Below are positions 56,893 through 64,000 of a stretch of DNA of 64,000 nucleotides, in pieces; positions within the stretch are counted from its first letter, which is position 1, and each line of letters opens with the position of its first letter. A program made the position numbers and the translations under genes. A model generated the notes under the pieces. That model did not search any database. It was given only the letters and a program-made list of their open reading frames with translations, and was not told where the DNA came from. The DNA comes from Colwellia sp. (lineage in GTDB: Bacteria > Pseudomonadota > Gammaproteobacteria > Enterobacterales > Alteromonadaceae). The DNA lies in contig JABSOW010000022.1 of NCBI GenBank assembly GCA_013215465.1, forward strand, positions 3,138 through 67,137, written 5' to 3'.

Positions 56893-59076
56893 TCAAACCA
56901 CCACCCTATTTCTGCCACTATTTTTAGCTTGATAGAGTAACTTATCTGCGTTAGCGACAAACTCTTCTGCAGAAGAGAATGAATTTTTTCGCCATTGACT
57001 AACGCCAATACTTACCGTTAAGTCAATGGTATGTTCATCAACTATCACTTCAAGCTGTTCAATATTTTCTCGTAAACGTTCGGCGAATTGATAGGCACTT
57101 TTCTTGTTAGTTTTTGGTAATATAATAACAAACTCCTCACCACCAATACGCGCGACAACATCACTTGCTCTAACGGCCGCTTTACAGGCACGATAAAACA
57201 TAATTAACACTTCGTCACCTACCCCATGACCAAAATTATCATTAACCAGCTTAAAGTGATCAATGTCTAATAACATTATAGATAAAGGTAACTGCTCATA
57301 ATCTGCCCGGGTGATTTCATCCGCTAATACTTTATTAAATTGATGGCGGTTAACGGCGCCCGTTAAGGCATCGGTAAAAGCTAAGGTTTCAAAATGTGCT
57401 TGCTGAGATTTTCTATACTCAATTTCATTTTTTTGTCGATTAACAATAGCTTGAAATATATCCACTTGTAATAATTTACGGCGTAACTTTTCATAAGCCA
57501 ATTGCATTGCGCCAATTTCATCAGAGCCAAGCGACTCTTTAAATTGTATATTTCTATGCCCTTGAGCCATATTGTTCAATGCATGAGTTATATGCCTAAT
57601 GGGGTTTATAATACTATGGTTTAATACCAGTGAAAATAAAGTAGCGATAACTAAAAAAAAGCTAATTAAAGCTAAAATCCCATAGTAATTTCTTTCTAAT
57701 CGTTGACTTTCTAATTGTACTTTTTTCTTAAAGCTCGCGGTTAAATCATTAGTTAATATTTTCAGTCTATCAACATCTGCCGACATTAAATCAAACCAAT
57801 ATTTACTACGCTGCTCAACACTATGATCATTCATTACATGTAAAAAACGCTGCTCTAATATTTGTCGATGAATTTGAGCATCACAATAATCGCTACATAA
57901 ATCTTTTTGTTCGCTATTTGCTGAATAATGGAAAACGCGCAACGCATTTAATTGCTTACCGAGCAGTAAACTTAAATTAAAATTACTATGCATATCTTTC
58001 TGCTCTGCCACAAGGACATTCATTCCTATGGCCCTTATTTGGCCCATATACTCTTTAAAGAGCAGTACTGCGCTAATAGCTGAAATGTCATTGGCTAATT
58101 CTGACGCCATCTCAACGTGGGTTAAATTTTCAGATACTGATAATAAGTGTTCGATAAGATGAGTGTAAGCTTGATATGTTTCTGAAAAATTAGCTGTTTT
58201 ATTATCTAATTGCTTTCTATGTTTTGCTAATTCCCTAAGCTCACTATGTACATCTGCAGAATAAAAACGGATATTTTCTTGTACTGATGGCGCTAATTCA
58301 CTGGCAAGTAAGGCTAAAAAATTGGTAATCGCTTGATCGGTAATTAAACGCCGCGCTGATAATTGTTCATTAAAGTTTTGATAGCGAGAGCTGGTTAGGC
58401 CACTAGCAATCCCCCGTTCAGCTTGTAGTGAATGACTAATATCATTCACTTTCGCTATAACGTCATTTAATCCCAATACCAGAGAGACATTTTTATAGCC
58501 TTTATAATTATCTAATAGAATGATGAAACTAAGAAAAACCACCCCGAGAACAGGTAATAATGTGGTGATAAAAACGCGCTTACTAAGTTTTACTTTTTGA
58601 GACAATACTGTTGATATTATTGCAATAACAGAAGGTTTTGACTGATTTACATCTTTCTTTTTATCGGCTGAGTTAGATAATTTATAAACACTTGAAACAT
58701 AATCTAAATCTTCAACTAAAATATGATTAACGATCCACTGATGTAGGAAGGTGGTGATTTTTTCACTGCAAGCTAAACAATCTTCTGTTAACCACTCTTG
58801 CTTTAGTAAAGGTAGTTGCTCAATAAAGTTTTGATGGCTTGCTTTATGAGCCGTAATATCCGCGTAACAAATTTGTTCTAATAACGCCTCTTCTCGCGCA
58901 AAATGTAAAGAGACATAATGCTCAAGCTCAGTAAATATAGCATTAATGGTTTGCTTTGATGTTTCACCATGCTTTGCTGACGTTAACTTGGCTAATATGG
59001 CAATGATCAGTTTGTGATCTTCGTCAATAGCATCAATGCCAACGCTCATCCCTTCATTCCAAATTAACTCTGTCAT
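56893..59076 (-). CDS. Hemerythrin-NIT-HAMP-GGDEF diguanylate cyclase
   Basis: A 727-residue protein of four parts. (1) A bacteriohemerythrin domain at residues 1-130 with all seven di-iron ligands: H21, H58, E62, H77, H81, H118, D123. (2) A helix at about 167-190 and a periplasmic helical sensor resembling the NIT domain (LQAERGIASGLTSSRYQNF). (3) A second helix (about 465-490) and HAMP (INPIRHITHALNNMAQGHRN). (4) A GGDEF domain with GGEEF at 645-649 and I-site RASD at 636-639. It should make c-di-GMP under control of oxygen or redox state in the cytoplasm and, possibly, nitrate/nitrite outside. The fusion order is uncommon. Confidence 0.87.
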   Translation of the reverse strand: MTELIWNEGMSVGIDAIDEDHKLIIAILAKLTSAKHGETSKQTINAIFTELEHYVSLHFAREEALLEQICYADITAHKASHQNFIEQLPLLKQEWLTEDCLACSEKITTFLHQWIVNHILVEDLDYVSSVYKLSNSADKKKDVNQSKPSVIAIISTVLSQKVKLSKRVFITTLLPVLGVVFLSFIILLDNYKGYKNVSLVLGLNDVIAKVNDISHSLQAERGIASGLTSSRYQNFNEQLSARRLITDQAITNFLALLASELAPSVQENIRFYSADVHSELRELAKHRKQLDNKTANFSETYQAYTHLIEHLLSVSENLTHVEMASELANDISAISAVLLFKEYMGQIRAIGMNVLVAEQKDMHSNFNLSLLLGKQLNALRVFHYSANSEQKDLCSDYCDAQIHRQILEQRFLHVMNDHSVEQRSKYWFDLMSADVDRLKILTNDLTASFKKKVQLESQRLERNYYGILALISFFLVIATLFSLVLNHSIINPIRHITHALNNMAQGHRNIQFKESLGSDEIGAMQLAYEKLRRKLLQVDIFQAIVNRQKNEIEYRKSQQAHFETLAFTDALTGAVNRHQFNKVLADEITRADYEQLPLSIMLLDIDHFKLVNDNFGHGVGDEVLIMFYRACKAAVRASDVVARIGGEEFVIILPKTNKKSAYQFAERLRENIEQLEVIVDEHTIDLTVSIGVSQWRKNSFSSAEEFVANADKLLYQAKNSGRNRVVV

Positions 59077-59418
59077 TTTTTTGTTTAATCACTCAATAAA
59101 AACCAAGAATATTATAAAAAAAATCTAGTAATGTCTACACCAATATCGAATGAAATTCAAGCAAACATCATTGAGATCAAAATTAATGTATTAATAACAA
59201 ATTAGGATCGTGGGGCCGAAAAATAATGGCGAAGTCGGTGCAGATATTTACTCAATAAATTAAATTATATGCCTATCTGCATAGCTCAGGAACGTCATTC
59301 CCGTGGTGACTTAAGCGCGAATATTAGTTTACAGTGACGAGAACTTCGATTCAGCTTTGTAGTTCCAGACCAAAGCTAAGTACCTACGTCCTGTAGGCAA
59401 AAACACCTCGAAGATGAC
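59077..59418. other. Intergenic region with repeat-like DNA
   Basis: No gene. It holds GTCATTCCCGTGG at about 59295-59307, like the dispersed GTCATTCCCGC repeats of many proteobacteria, and the inverted repeat CCTAC-gtcct-GTAGG (59383-59397). The upstream part near 59100 carries the promoter region of the hemerythrin-GGDEF gene. Confidence 0.4.
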
Positions 59419-59452
59419 GGTTATAATTAAGCCCGATGGTTATAATTAAGCC
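59419..59452. repeat. Two direct copies of GGTTATAATTAAGCC
   Basis: Two 15-bp copies (59419-59433 and 59438-59452) are separated by CGAT, period 19. The second contains the stop codon of the glutaredoxin gene, so the first looks like a tandem duplication of the gene's end. Confidence 0.6.
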
Positions 59453-59820
59453 GCTTTAACTAATTGTTGTAAATGAGTAACAACATCGCTTGATTCATAT
59501 AGCCATTGCACTTGGCCGTCAGTGTTTTCAATACGTAAACAAGGTACGCTTCTTTTGCCACCTTCACGAATAAGCTCTTCACGATAATCATTTTTTTGAT
59601 TAATATTTCGCAACTCAATATTCATGCCTTCGCGTTTCATGGTACGACGTACTTTGACACAAAAAGGGCAGCTAGGTAATTGATACAAGCTTAAATTTTG
59701 GGTTTTATCATCAACTTTCGCTTGCTCTGTTGTGGTTCTTTTTGGCGATTTAGGCGAAAAAATAAAGTTTATAAGCAAAATAAGACGACCGATAGGCCAA
59801 CGTATAAGAGACATAATCAT
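59446..59820 (-). CDS. Glutaredoxin-like protein with N-terminal membrane segment
   Basis: A 124-residue protein. Residues 8-22 are hydrophobic (WPIGRLILLINFIFS), and from residue 43 there is a glutaredoxin fold with the redox motif CPFC (C51-C54), the cis-Pro region RSVPCLRIEN and YESSDVVTHLQQL. It would reduce disulphides or mixed glutathione disulphides at the membrane's inner face. ATGATTATG offers two starts 6 nt apart. It is transcribed alone, 80 nt after the rhlE-type gene stop. Confidence 0.85.
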   Translation of the reverse strand: MIMSLIRWPIGRLILLINFIFSPKSPKRTTTEQAKVDDKTQNLSLYQLPSCPFCVKVRRTMKREGMNIELRNINQKNDYREELIREGGKRSVPCLRIENTDGQVQWLYESSDVVTHLQQLVKAA

Positions 59821-59901
59821 AAGTTTTCTTCTGTGTTAAAAGTGTATATTTTCGATCAAGCGATCAAATTCGGTGGCGAAGTTTACCACAAAAAGCCTAT
59901 T

Positions 59902-61095
59902 TTAGACTCGTTTATTTTTAGGGACAAAGTTTAAAATGGAGACTGGTACTACTTTTTTAACCGGAAACTCGGCTATTTCTTTTCGTTCAATAATGTGTCC
60001 TAACCGAGATTCGATGGCGCACAAGTTTCTAAAGTTGTCTTTGGCAACAAAAGAAACAGCCTCACCGCTAGCACCCGCACGACCTGTTCTACCAATTCGA
60101 TGAATATAATCATCGACTTTGTCAGGTAAATCATAATTAACCACGCGCGCAAGCGCGCCAATATCAAGACCACGAGCGGCAATGCCTGTTGCAACTAAAA
60201 ACTTAATTTTACCTAACTTAAAGTCTTTAAGTATTTGTTCACGGATCTCTTGCGTTCTACCACCATGAATCGATTCAGCCACGATACCACGCTTTTCTAA
60301 CTGGCTTACCAGCTTAGCTGCCCCGTGTTTAGTTTCAATAAAAATAAGCGCTTGTTGCCATTGCTGCTCTTTGATCAAGTGACTAAGCAATGCCGATTTA
60401 TTACTTTTATCTACCGTAATTAACCATTGTTTAATTTTAGGCTTTGAAGCACTATTTTGCGCAATTGAAATTTCAACTGGCTGATAAATTGTTCTTTTCG
60501 CTAAAGAACGAACATCATCAGAAATAGTGGCAGAAAATAGCAAGTTCTGACGTTGTTTAGGCAAGCGTTCAATAATTTTATTGATATCATCAATAAAACC
60601 CATATCAAGCATTCTATCTGCTTCATCAAGTACTAATACTTCAAGTTCATCAAAGTGCAGTGCTCGTTGATGCGCCATATCCAGTAATCTACCTGGCGTG
60701 GCAACCAAAATATCAATACCCCAGATTAACCGTTGCTTTTGCGGTTGAGCGTCAATACCACCATACATGGCCATTGAGCTAAGCTGTAAATATTTACCAT
60801 ATTGGCCAATACTCGCCTCAACTTGCACCGCTAATTCACGGGTAGGTACAAGAATAAGTGCACGGATACGTTTACCACGAAGCTTGTGCTGATGATGTTC
60901 AACACTGAGTTTTTGCAAAATAGGTAAAACAAAACTAGCCGTTTTACCTGTGCCAGTTTGCGCACAAGCAATTAAATCTTTACCCGATAAAACCACTGGT
61001 ATCGCTTTTTTTTGAATAGCCGTTGGCTCGGTATAAGTTAAATCAGTTAAAGCGTTTAAAATAGGAGCACAGAATCCAAGTTTTGAAAATGACAT
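59902..61095 (-). CDS. rhlE: DEAD-box RNA helicase RhlE family
   Basis: A 397-residue helicase: Q motif (YTEPTAIQKKAIP), AQTGTGKTASF, DEAD in VLDEADRMLDMGF, SAT, ARGLDIGALARVVNYDLP and HRIGRTGRAG. The C-terminal tail is short, unlike DeaD. RhlE-type proteins act in ribosome maturation and RNA decay, and cold marine bacteria usually have several. I chose the ATG at 61095 (MSFSKLGF). A TTG at 61107 would add four residues. With deaD, the window has two DEAD-box helicases. Confidence 0.9.
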   Translation of the reverse strand: MSFSKLGFCAPILNALTDLTYTEPTAIQKKAIPVVLSGKDLIACAQTGTGKTASFVLPILQKLSVEHHQHKLRGKRIRALILVPTRELAVQVEASIGQYGKYLQLSSMAMYGGIDAQPQKQRLIWGIDILVATPGRLLDMAHQRALHFDELEVLVLDEADRMLDMGFIDDINKIIERLPKQRQNLLFSATISDDVRSLAKRTIYQPVEISIAQNSASKPKIKQWLITVDKSNKSALLSHLIKEQQWQQALIFIETKHGAAKLVSQLEKRGIVAESIHGGRTQEIREQILKDFKLGKIKFLVATGIAARGLDIGALARVVNYDLPDKVDDYIHRIGRTGRAGASGEAVSFVAKDNFRNLCAIESRLGHIIERKEIAEFPVKKVVPVSILNFVPKNKRV

Positions 61096-61143
61096 TAAGG
61101 GTCTCAAACAGTAGGGTAAGAAGAAGCTAAATTATTTGATTTG

Positions 61144-61617
61144 CTATGAGTGTGACGACTGAATTTTTAAGCCCTTTAAAAAGGTAGATAAGACATCATC
61201 GCTACAGTCTCGATAGTGCTTATTATTAACATTTCTAAAAAATGCACTTAATTCATATTTACCTAAGCTCAGCTCTGCCAACTCTAAAACGGTAATCACT
61301 TCATCCGCTTTCAACGCCAGCGCTATTTTTAATTTATTGAAAATAACATTATTAGTCAACACTTGCTCTGCTTGTGGTTGTGGTTGTGGTTGTGGGCCAT
61401 CTTTTTTACCTCTTTTTTCAATAATAAGGCCATTTAAAAAACTGGCAAACTCAACATCTAATAGTTCTTTATAACTACTGTCATCTTTTTCTTTATAGAT
61501 ATTAACTAAGTGCTCTGCAGTGATTAGCCCTTGTCCTAAGTTAAATACAGCGAGTGTTTTCTCATCATTAAAAGAAAAAATAGTGCAGATACGACGAAGA
61601 AGATCATTATTTATCAT
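61144..61617 (-). CDS. DUF1456 family protein (YehS-like)
   Basis: A 157-residue protein made of two similar halves, NNDLLRRICTIFSFNDEKTLAVFNLG and NNVIFNKLKIALALKADEVITVLELA, the duplicated DUF1456 unit of E. coli YehS. Each half ends in a segment like FLNGLIIEKRG or FLKGLKIQ. The halves are joined by a Pro-Gln repeat (PQPQPQPQ) coded by the (TTGTGG)4 tract. The function is unknown. It lies 48 nt upstream of the rhlE gene. Confidence 0.87.
   Translation of the reverse strand: MINNDLLRRICTIFSFNDEKTLAVFNLGQGLITAEHLVNIYKEKDDSSYKELLDVEFASFLNGLIIEKRGKKDGPQPQPQPQAEQVLTNNVIFNKLKIALALKADEVITVLELAELSLGKYELSAFFRNVNNKHYRDCSDDVLSTFLKGLKIQSSHS
61372..61395. repeat. Hexanucleotide microsatellite (TTGTGG)4 in the YehS-like gene
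   Basis: Four exact copies of TTGTGG code for alternating Pro-Gln in the inter-domain linker. Copy changes would keep the frame and only change linker length. Confidence 0.8.
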
Positions 61618-61656
61618 TAATTTACCTAAAGATATTTGTTATGTAGATGGTTTTTT

Positions 61657-61676
61657 ATACCAAATGAAATTGGTAT
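61657..61676. repeat. Short palindrome ATACCAA/TTGGTAT
   Basis: ATACCAA-atgaaa-TTGGTAT lies between the YehS-like gene and the divergent GIY-YIG-like gene. The sequence ACCAAATGAAAT is shared with the longer palindrome at 53857. Confidence 0.55.
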
Positions 61677-61824
61677 TATTACGCAGCCTTAAAATGTTTT
61701 CAAAGCACAACGGCATTATAGCATTAGTATTATAACCGACTATTAGTAATATTTATCTACACTAAGTATAAGATACGGTATAATTTATTTTTATTTGTCT
61801 AATTAAATCGGGATAAGGATATTA

Positions 61825-62160
61825 ATGAATATGAAAAACATAGCCCAATCAGTTAAAAACAACGAAGTATCACTTGGTAATGTTTATGTTATGACACATT
61901 CTTTTTTTTCTGATGTGATTAGAATTGGTTGTACGCCTGAGGATCCTAAAAGCTACGCAAAGAAACTTTCAACAAAAGCACCGGGGGATTATACACTGGT
62001 TTTTTCGCTACAATGCAAAAATCCATGTAAGGTAAAGGAGCAAATAAAAACCTATTTAAACGCACAAGAATACGTTAACGAATTTTATCAAGTTACCACT
62101 GAAGTTGCCGAAAGTTTACTTAAAAGAGAGAGTTTAAGAATTCCAATGATAACCACTTAG
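61825..62160 (+). CDS. Small GIY-YIG-superfamily protein (T5orf172-like)
   Basis: A 111-residue protein that fits the T5orf172/MUG113 type of the GIY-YIG fold: GNVYVMTHSFFSDVIRIGCTPEDPKSYAKKLSTKAPGDYTLVFSLQC and VNEFYQVTTEVAESLL. The GIY- and YIG-like strands (NVYVM, IRIG) and the Glu (NEFY) are present. The Arg that usually follows the YIG strand in nucleases (xxRxxxL) is replaced (KSYAKKL), so nuclease activity is doubtful. Stand-alone copies occur widely without known function; phage or defence links exist for relatives. The start MNMKN offers two Mets. Confidence 0.75.
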   Translation: MNMKNIAQSVKNNEVSLGNVYVMTHSFFSDVIRIGCTPEDPKSYAKKLSTKAPGDYTLVFSLQCKNPCKVKEQIKTYLNAQEYVNEFYQVTTEVAESLLKRESLRIPMITT

Positions 62161-62311
62161 CGCCTAAGTTTCAGCTTTTATAATAGTAAGCAAAGAAGCA
62201 TTTAAAATGCTCCTTTACTTTTATTATCTTTACTTGTTGGCGCTAGCATTGTTAGCCGCTGTACTACTAGTATCGCTAACCACTAAGCTTTTTCTAGCAA
62301 TAACAACAACT

Positions 62312-63295
62312 TTATTGATTAATATTAACAACTACACGGCCACGAATTTTACCTGCCATTAACGCTTCGGCCGTAGCGACTACTTCACTCAAACTTATAT
62401 CGGTAGAGATATCTGCAAACACTTCAGGGTCAAGAATATCACCGAGACGCTGCCAAGCTTCAAGGCGATCTTCAATAGGTCGCATTACACTATCAATACC
62501 CGCTAAAGTCACGCCACGTAAAATAAATGGTGCAACCGAGGCCGGTAAATCCATACCTTGTGCTAAACCACAAGCTGCCACAACGCCACCATATTTCATA
62601 CTGGCACAAATATTGGCAAGTGTATGGCTGCCAGCAGAATCTATTGCCCCTGCCCAACGTTCTTTCGCTAATGGGCGACCAGGCTCTGATAGTATTTTAC
62701 GATCAATAACTTCACCAGCGCCTAATTTTTTCAGGTATTCTGCTTGCTCGACTCTTCCTGTTGACGCCACCACTTTATAACCAAGTTTAGCTAAGATAGC
62801 GATTGAAAAACTACCTACACCGCCGTTAGCACCTGTTACCAAAATTTCACCTTTATCTGGCGTAATACCGTTTTTTTCAAGGGCAATCACACAAAGCATC
62901 GCTGTATAGCCGGCAGTACCAATAGCCATCGCTTGACGTGGTGAAAATGCTTTAGGTAGAGGAATTAACCAGTCACTTTTTAAACGTGCTTTTTGAGCCA
63001 AACCACCACAGTGAGTTTCACCGACACCAAAGCCATTAAGTAGCACTTTATCGCCAACCTTAAATTTATCACTTTCACTGTGCTCAACCGTGCCCACTAA
63101 ATCAATACCCGGTACCATAGGGAACTTTCTTACTACCGGGCCTTTACCAGTGATCGCTAAAGCATCTTTATAATTAATAGTGCTATGCGAAACATTAACC
63201 GTAACATCACCTTCAGGTAGTACGCTTTCATCAATATCTTTGATAGCCGCTCGATAACCTTGGTCATCTTTTTCAATTAAAATACCTGTAAACAT
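62312..63295 (-). CDS. acuI: Acrylyl-CoA reductase (NADPH) AcuI, MDR family
   Basis: A 327-residue zinc-free medium-chain reductase close to AcuI/Yhd[31 protein letters not shown], the [10 protein letters not shown] segment, the nucleotide-binding [16 protein letters not shown], and the end RGRVVVNI. AcuI reduces acryloyl-CoA to propionyl-CoA, a detoxification step in DMSP and acrylate catabolism of marine bacteria. A TetR-type gene on the same strand lies upstream, but a 265-bp repeat element and a palindrome separate them. No DMSP lyase is seen before the window ends. Confidence 0.9.
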   Translation of the reverse strand: MFTGILIEKDDQGYRAAIKDIDESVLPEGDVTVNVSHSTINYKDALAITGKGPVVRKFPMVPGIDLVGTVEHSESDKFKVGDKVLLNGFGVGETHCGGLAQKARLKSDWLIPLPKAFSPRQAMAIGTAGYTAMLCVIALEKNGITPDKGEILVTGANGGVGSFSIAILAKLGYKVVASTGRVEQAEYLKKLGAGEVIDRKILSEPGRPLAKERWAGAIDSAGSHTLANICASMKYGGVVAACGLAQGMDLPASVAPFILRGVTLAGIDSVMRPIEDRLEAWQRLGDILDPEVFADISTDISLSEVVATAEALMAGKIRGRVVVNINQ

Positions 63296-63311
63296 CTTGT
63301 TCCCCTTAATT

Positions 63312-63326
63312 TAGACTGATCGTCTA
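63312..63326. promoter_or_regulatory. Candidate TetR operator in front of acuI
   Basis: TAGAC-tgatc-GTCTA lies 17 nt before the acuI start codon. The arms are a common TetR operator form (compare TAGACT-N4-AGTCTA at 31.5 kb). The TetR-type regulator encoded just upstream is the natural candidate. It touches the left end of the repeat element. Confidence 0.6.
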
Positions 63327-63591
63327 TATACCCGTCCCACCTGAAGATGCATGATTCAGCTGGAATTAGAAACGCCTTTAGGCAAGGCATTGATTGAAGA
63401 GAATGGTCGTTCCCTTGTCGAAATCAATAACGCAGCATAAAGCGTTTCTAAACCAGCCCTTGGGGAAGGCTGAGCAAATCATACTCTGCGTTACATTTCT
63501 TTTTAAGGGAATAACCCTTAATAAAAAAATGCGCCTTGATCATGAATCGCTCAGACTTCCTGAAACGAGCATCTTCAAGTGGACGGGTATA
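63327..63591. mobile_element. 265-bp MITE-like element with TATACCCG terminal inverted repeats
   Basis: The left end (63327-63350) reads TATACCCGTCCCACCTGAAG and on; the right end (63569-63591), inverted, reads TATACCCGTCCACTTGAAGA and on. Across 23-24 bp they differ by one insertion and one substitution. The interior codes for no transposase. A frame from the internal ATG (MIQLELETPLGKALIEENGR and a few residues) ends after about 27 codons. The first 86 bp recur at 38.5 kb (about 95% identical by eye) and the end at 14.2 kb. This fits a non-autonomous repeat of TA-target type. Confidence 0.75.
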
Positions 63592-63617
63592 AATAGTAAA
63601 AAAAATTTATTACGCCT

Positions 63618-64000
63618 TTACCTAGGCAAAGCCGCAATAAAATGATTAAAGTAATTTTCTAATGGCTTGGTATCTTGTACCAGCCTTGCTCGACTAACGG
63701 CGCCTTCCCAACCAATCCAAAAATATTCGGCGAGTAGCTCACAATCAGCACTAGTTGATATTTCACCTTGTATTTGCGCCGTTTTAAGACAAATGGCTAA
63801 ACGCTGCTGCCAACTATGGAATATATCAATTAACTGTTGCCTAAAACTTTCGGGCAGTAAATCTACTTCTTGGCCAAGGTTGCCCACTAAACACCCTCGT
63901 TTAAATTGATGGCGGATCATGCCCATTTTAGCCGCTTCAACAAAATTACTGATACGCCTTAAAGGCGGATACGAATCATCTAATAAACATGCATCTAACT
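63618..64000 (-). CDS. TetR-family regulator, C-terminal part (AcuR-like), cut by window edge
   Basis: The reading frame stays open to the window end. The visible 127 residues contain LDDSYPPLRRISNFVEAAKMGMIR, GCLVGNLGQE, LAICLKTAQIQGEIS, AEYFWIGWEGAVSRARL and LENYFNHFIAAL, the TetR C-terminal domain of the AcuR/YxaF kind. The DNA-binding half lies beyond 64000. Its place upstream of acuI on the same strand suggests an acrylate-responsive repressor, as known for AcuR in Rhodobacter. The internal Met at 63926 is not the start. Confidence 0.82.
   Translation of the reverse strand, partial: LDACLLDDSYPPLRRISNFVEAAKMGMIRHQFKRGCLVGNLGQEVDLLPESFRQQLIDIFHSWQQRLAICLKTAQIQGEISTSADCELLAEYFWIGWEGAVSRARLVQDTKPLENYFNHFIAALPR

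Noticed and set aside
63394-63645. 83-codon plus-strand frame within the repeat element
   Set aside because: It covers the element interior and its right terminal repeat; composition and position argue for chance.
1-64000. CRISPR arrays, prophage, integron or toxin-antitoxin pairs
   Set aside because: No regularly spaced repeats, phage structural genes, integrase or typical two-gene toxin modules were found on either strand.

Overview
The window looks like a stretch of chromosome from a marine, cold-adapted gammaproteobacterium of the Colwellia/Thalassotalea type (Alteromonadales). This is inferred from AT-rich DNA, the Shewanella/Colwellia-like protein sequences and gene orders (ybgC-tolQRAB-pal-cpoB-tRNA-Lys; rppH-ptsP-lgt-thyA with divergent mutH; lolCDE), an rraB-plsC pair and many TonB-dependent transporters. 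No database search was possible. There is no prophage, CRISPR array, integron or intact insertion sequence. Most of the window is core genome with a few accessory islands.

Layout. 1-5.5 kb: a tRNA-Lys fragment and the complete Tol-Pal envelope operon on the minus strand. 5.7-9.7 kb: a siderophore-type TonB receptor divergent from a PepSY membrane protein and an unknown anchored protein, with a Fur-box-like site between them. 10-16.8 kb: lolCDE, a PilZ-like protein, a small DUF2897 membrane protein, ppiC, beta-carbonic anhydrase and HPPD. 17-20.7 kb: ZIP transporter, DUF1289 protein and DEAD-box helicase deaD with a roughly 390-nt leader. 20.8-30.7 kb: a sugar-type uptake locus (TonB receptor, two tandem flavin halogenase-like proteins, SapC-like protein, pgi and a LacI repressor), with three near-identical LacI-type palindromes in front of the receptor and between pgi and lacI. 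30.8-35.9 kb: a TetR-controlled RND efflux pair with two matching operators. 36-41.3 kb: rraB, plsC, a barrel-like protein, TauE/SafE, a decayed GST gene next to a repeat, YcxB-like and a crotonase. 41.5-49 kb: nagB, thyA, lgt, TauE/SafE, ptsP, rppH, mutH. 49-59 kb: two diguanylate cyclases (one with hemerythrin and NIT-like sensor regions), YeaD-type mutarotase, a frameshifted patatin/Omp85 (PlpD-like) gene and two secreted amidohydrolase paralogs. 59.4-64 kb: glutaredoxin, RhlE, YehS, a GIY-YIG-like small protein, AcuI and the 3' part of a TetR regulator, the last two separated by a 265-bp MITE-like element.

The least explained items are: the LacI-operator-linked receptor/double-halogenase/SapC locus; a family of repeats with terminal inverted repeats that recurs at 14.2, 38.5 and 63.3-63.6 kb, once next to a dead GST gene and once reaching the start codon of a small gene; the hemerythrin-NIT-HAMP-GGDEF fusion; the amidohydrolase pair in which one member has lost its metal-binding HxH; and a structured, terminator-capped intergenic region at 9.7-10.06 kb. 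No system in the window can be called wholly new from sequence alone.
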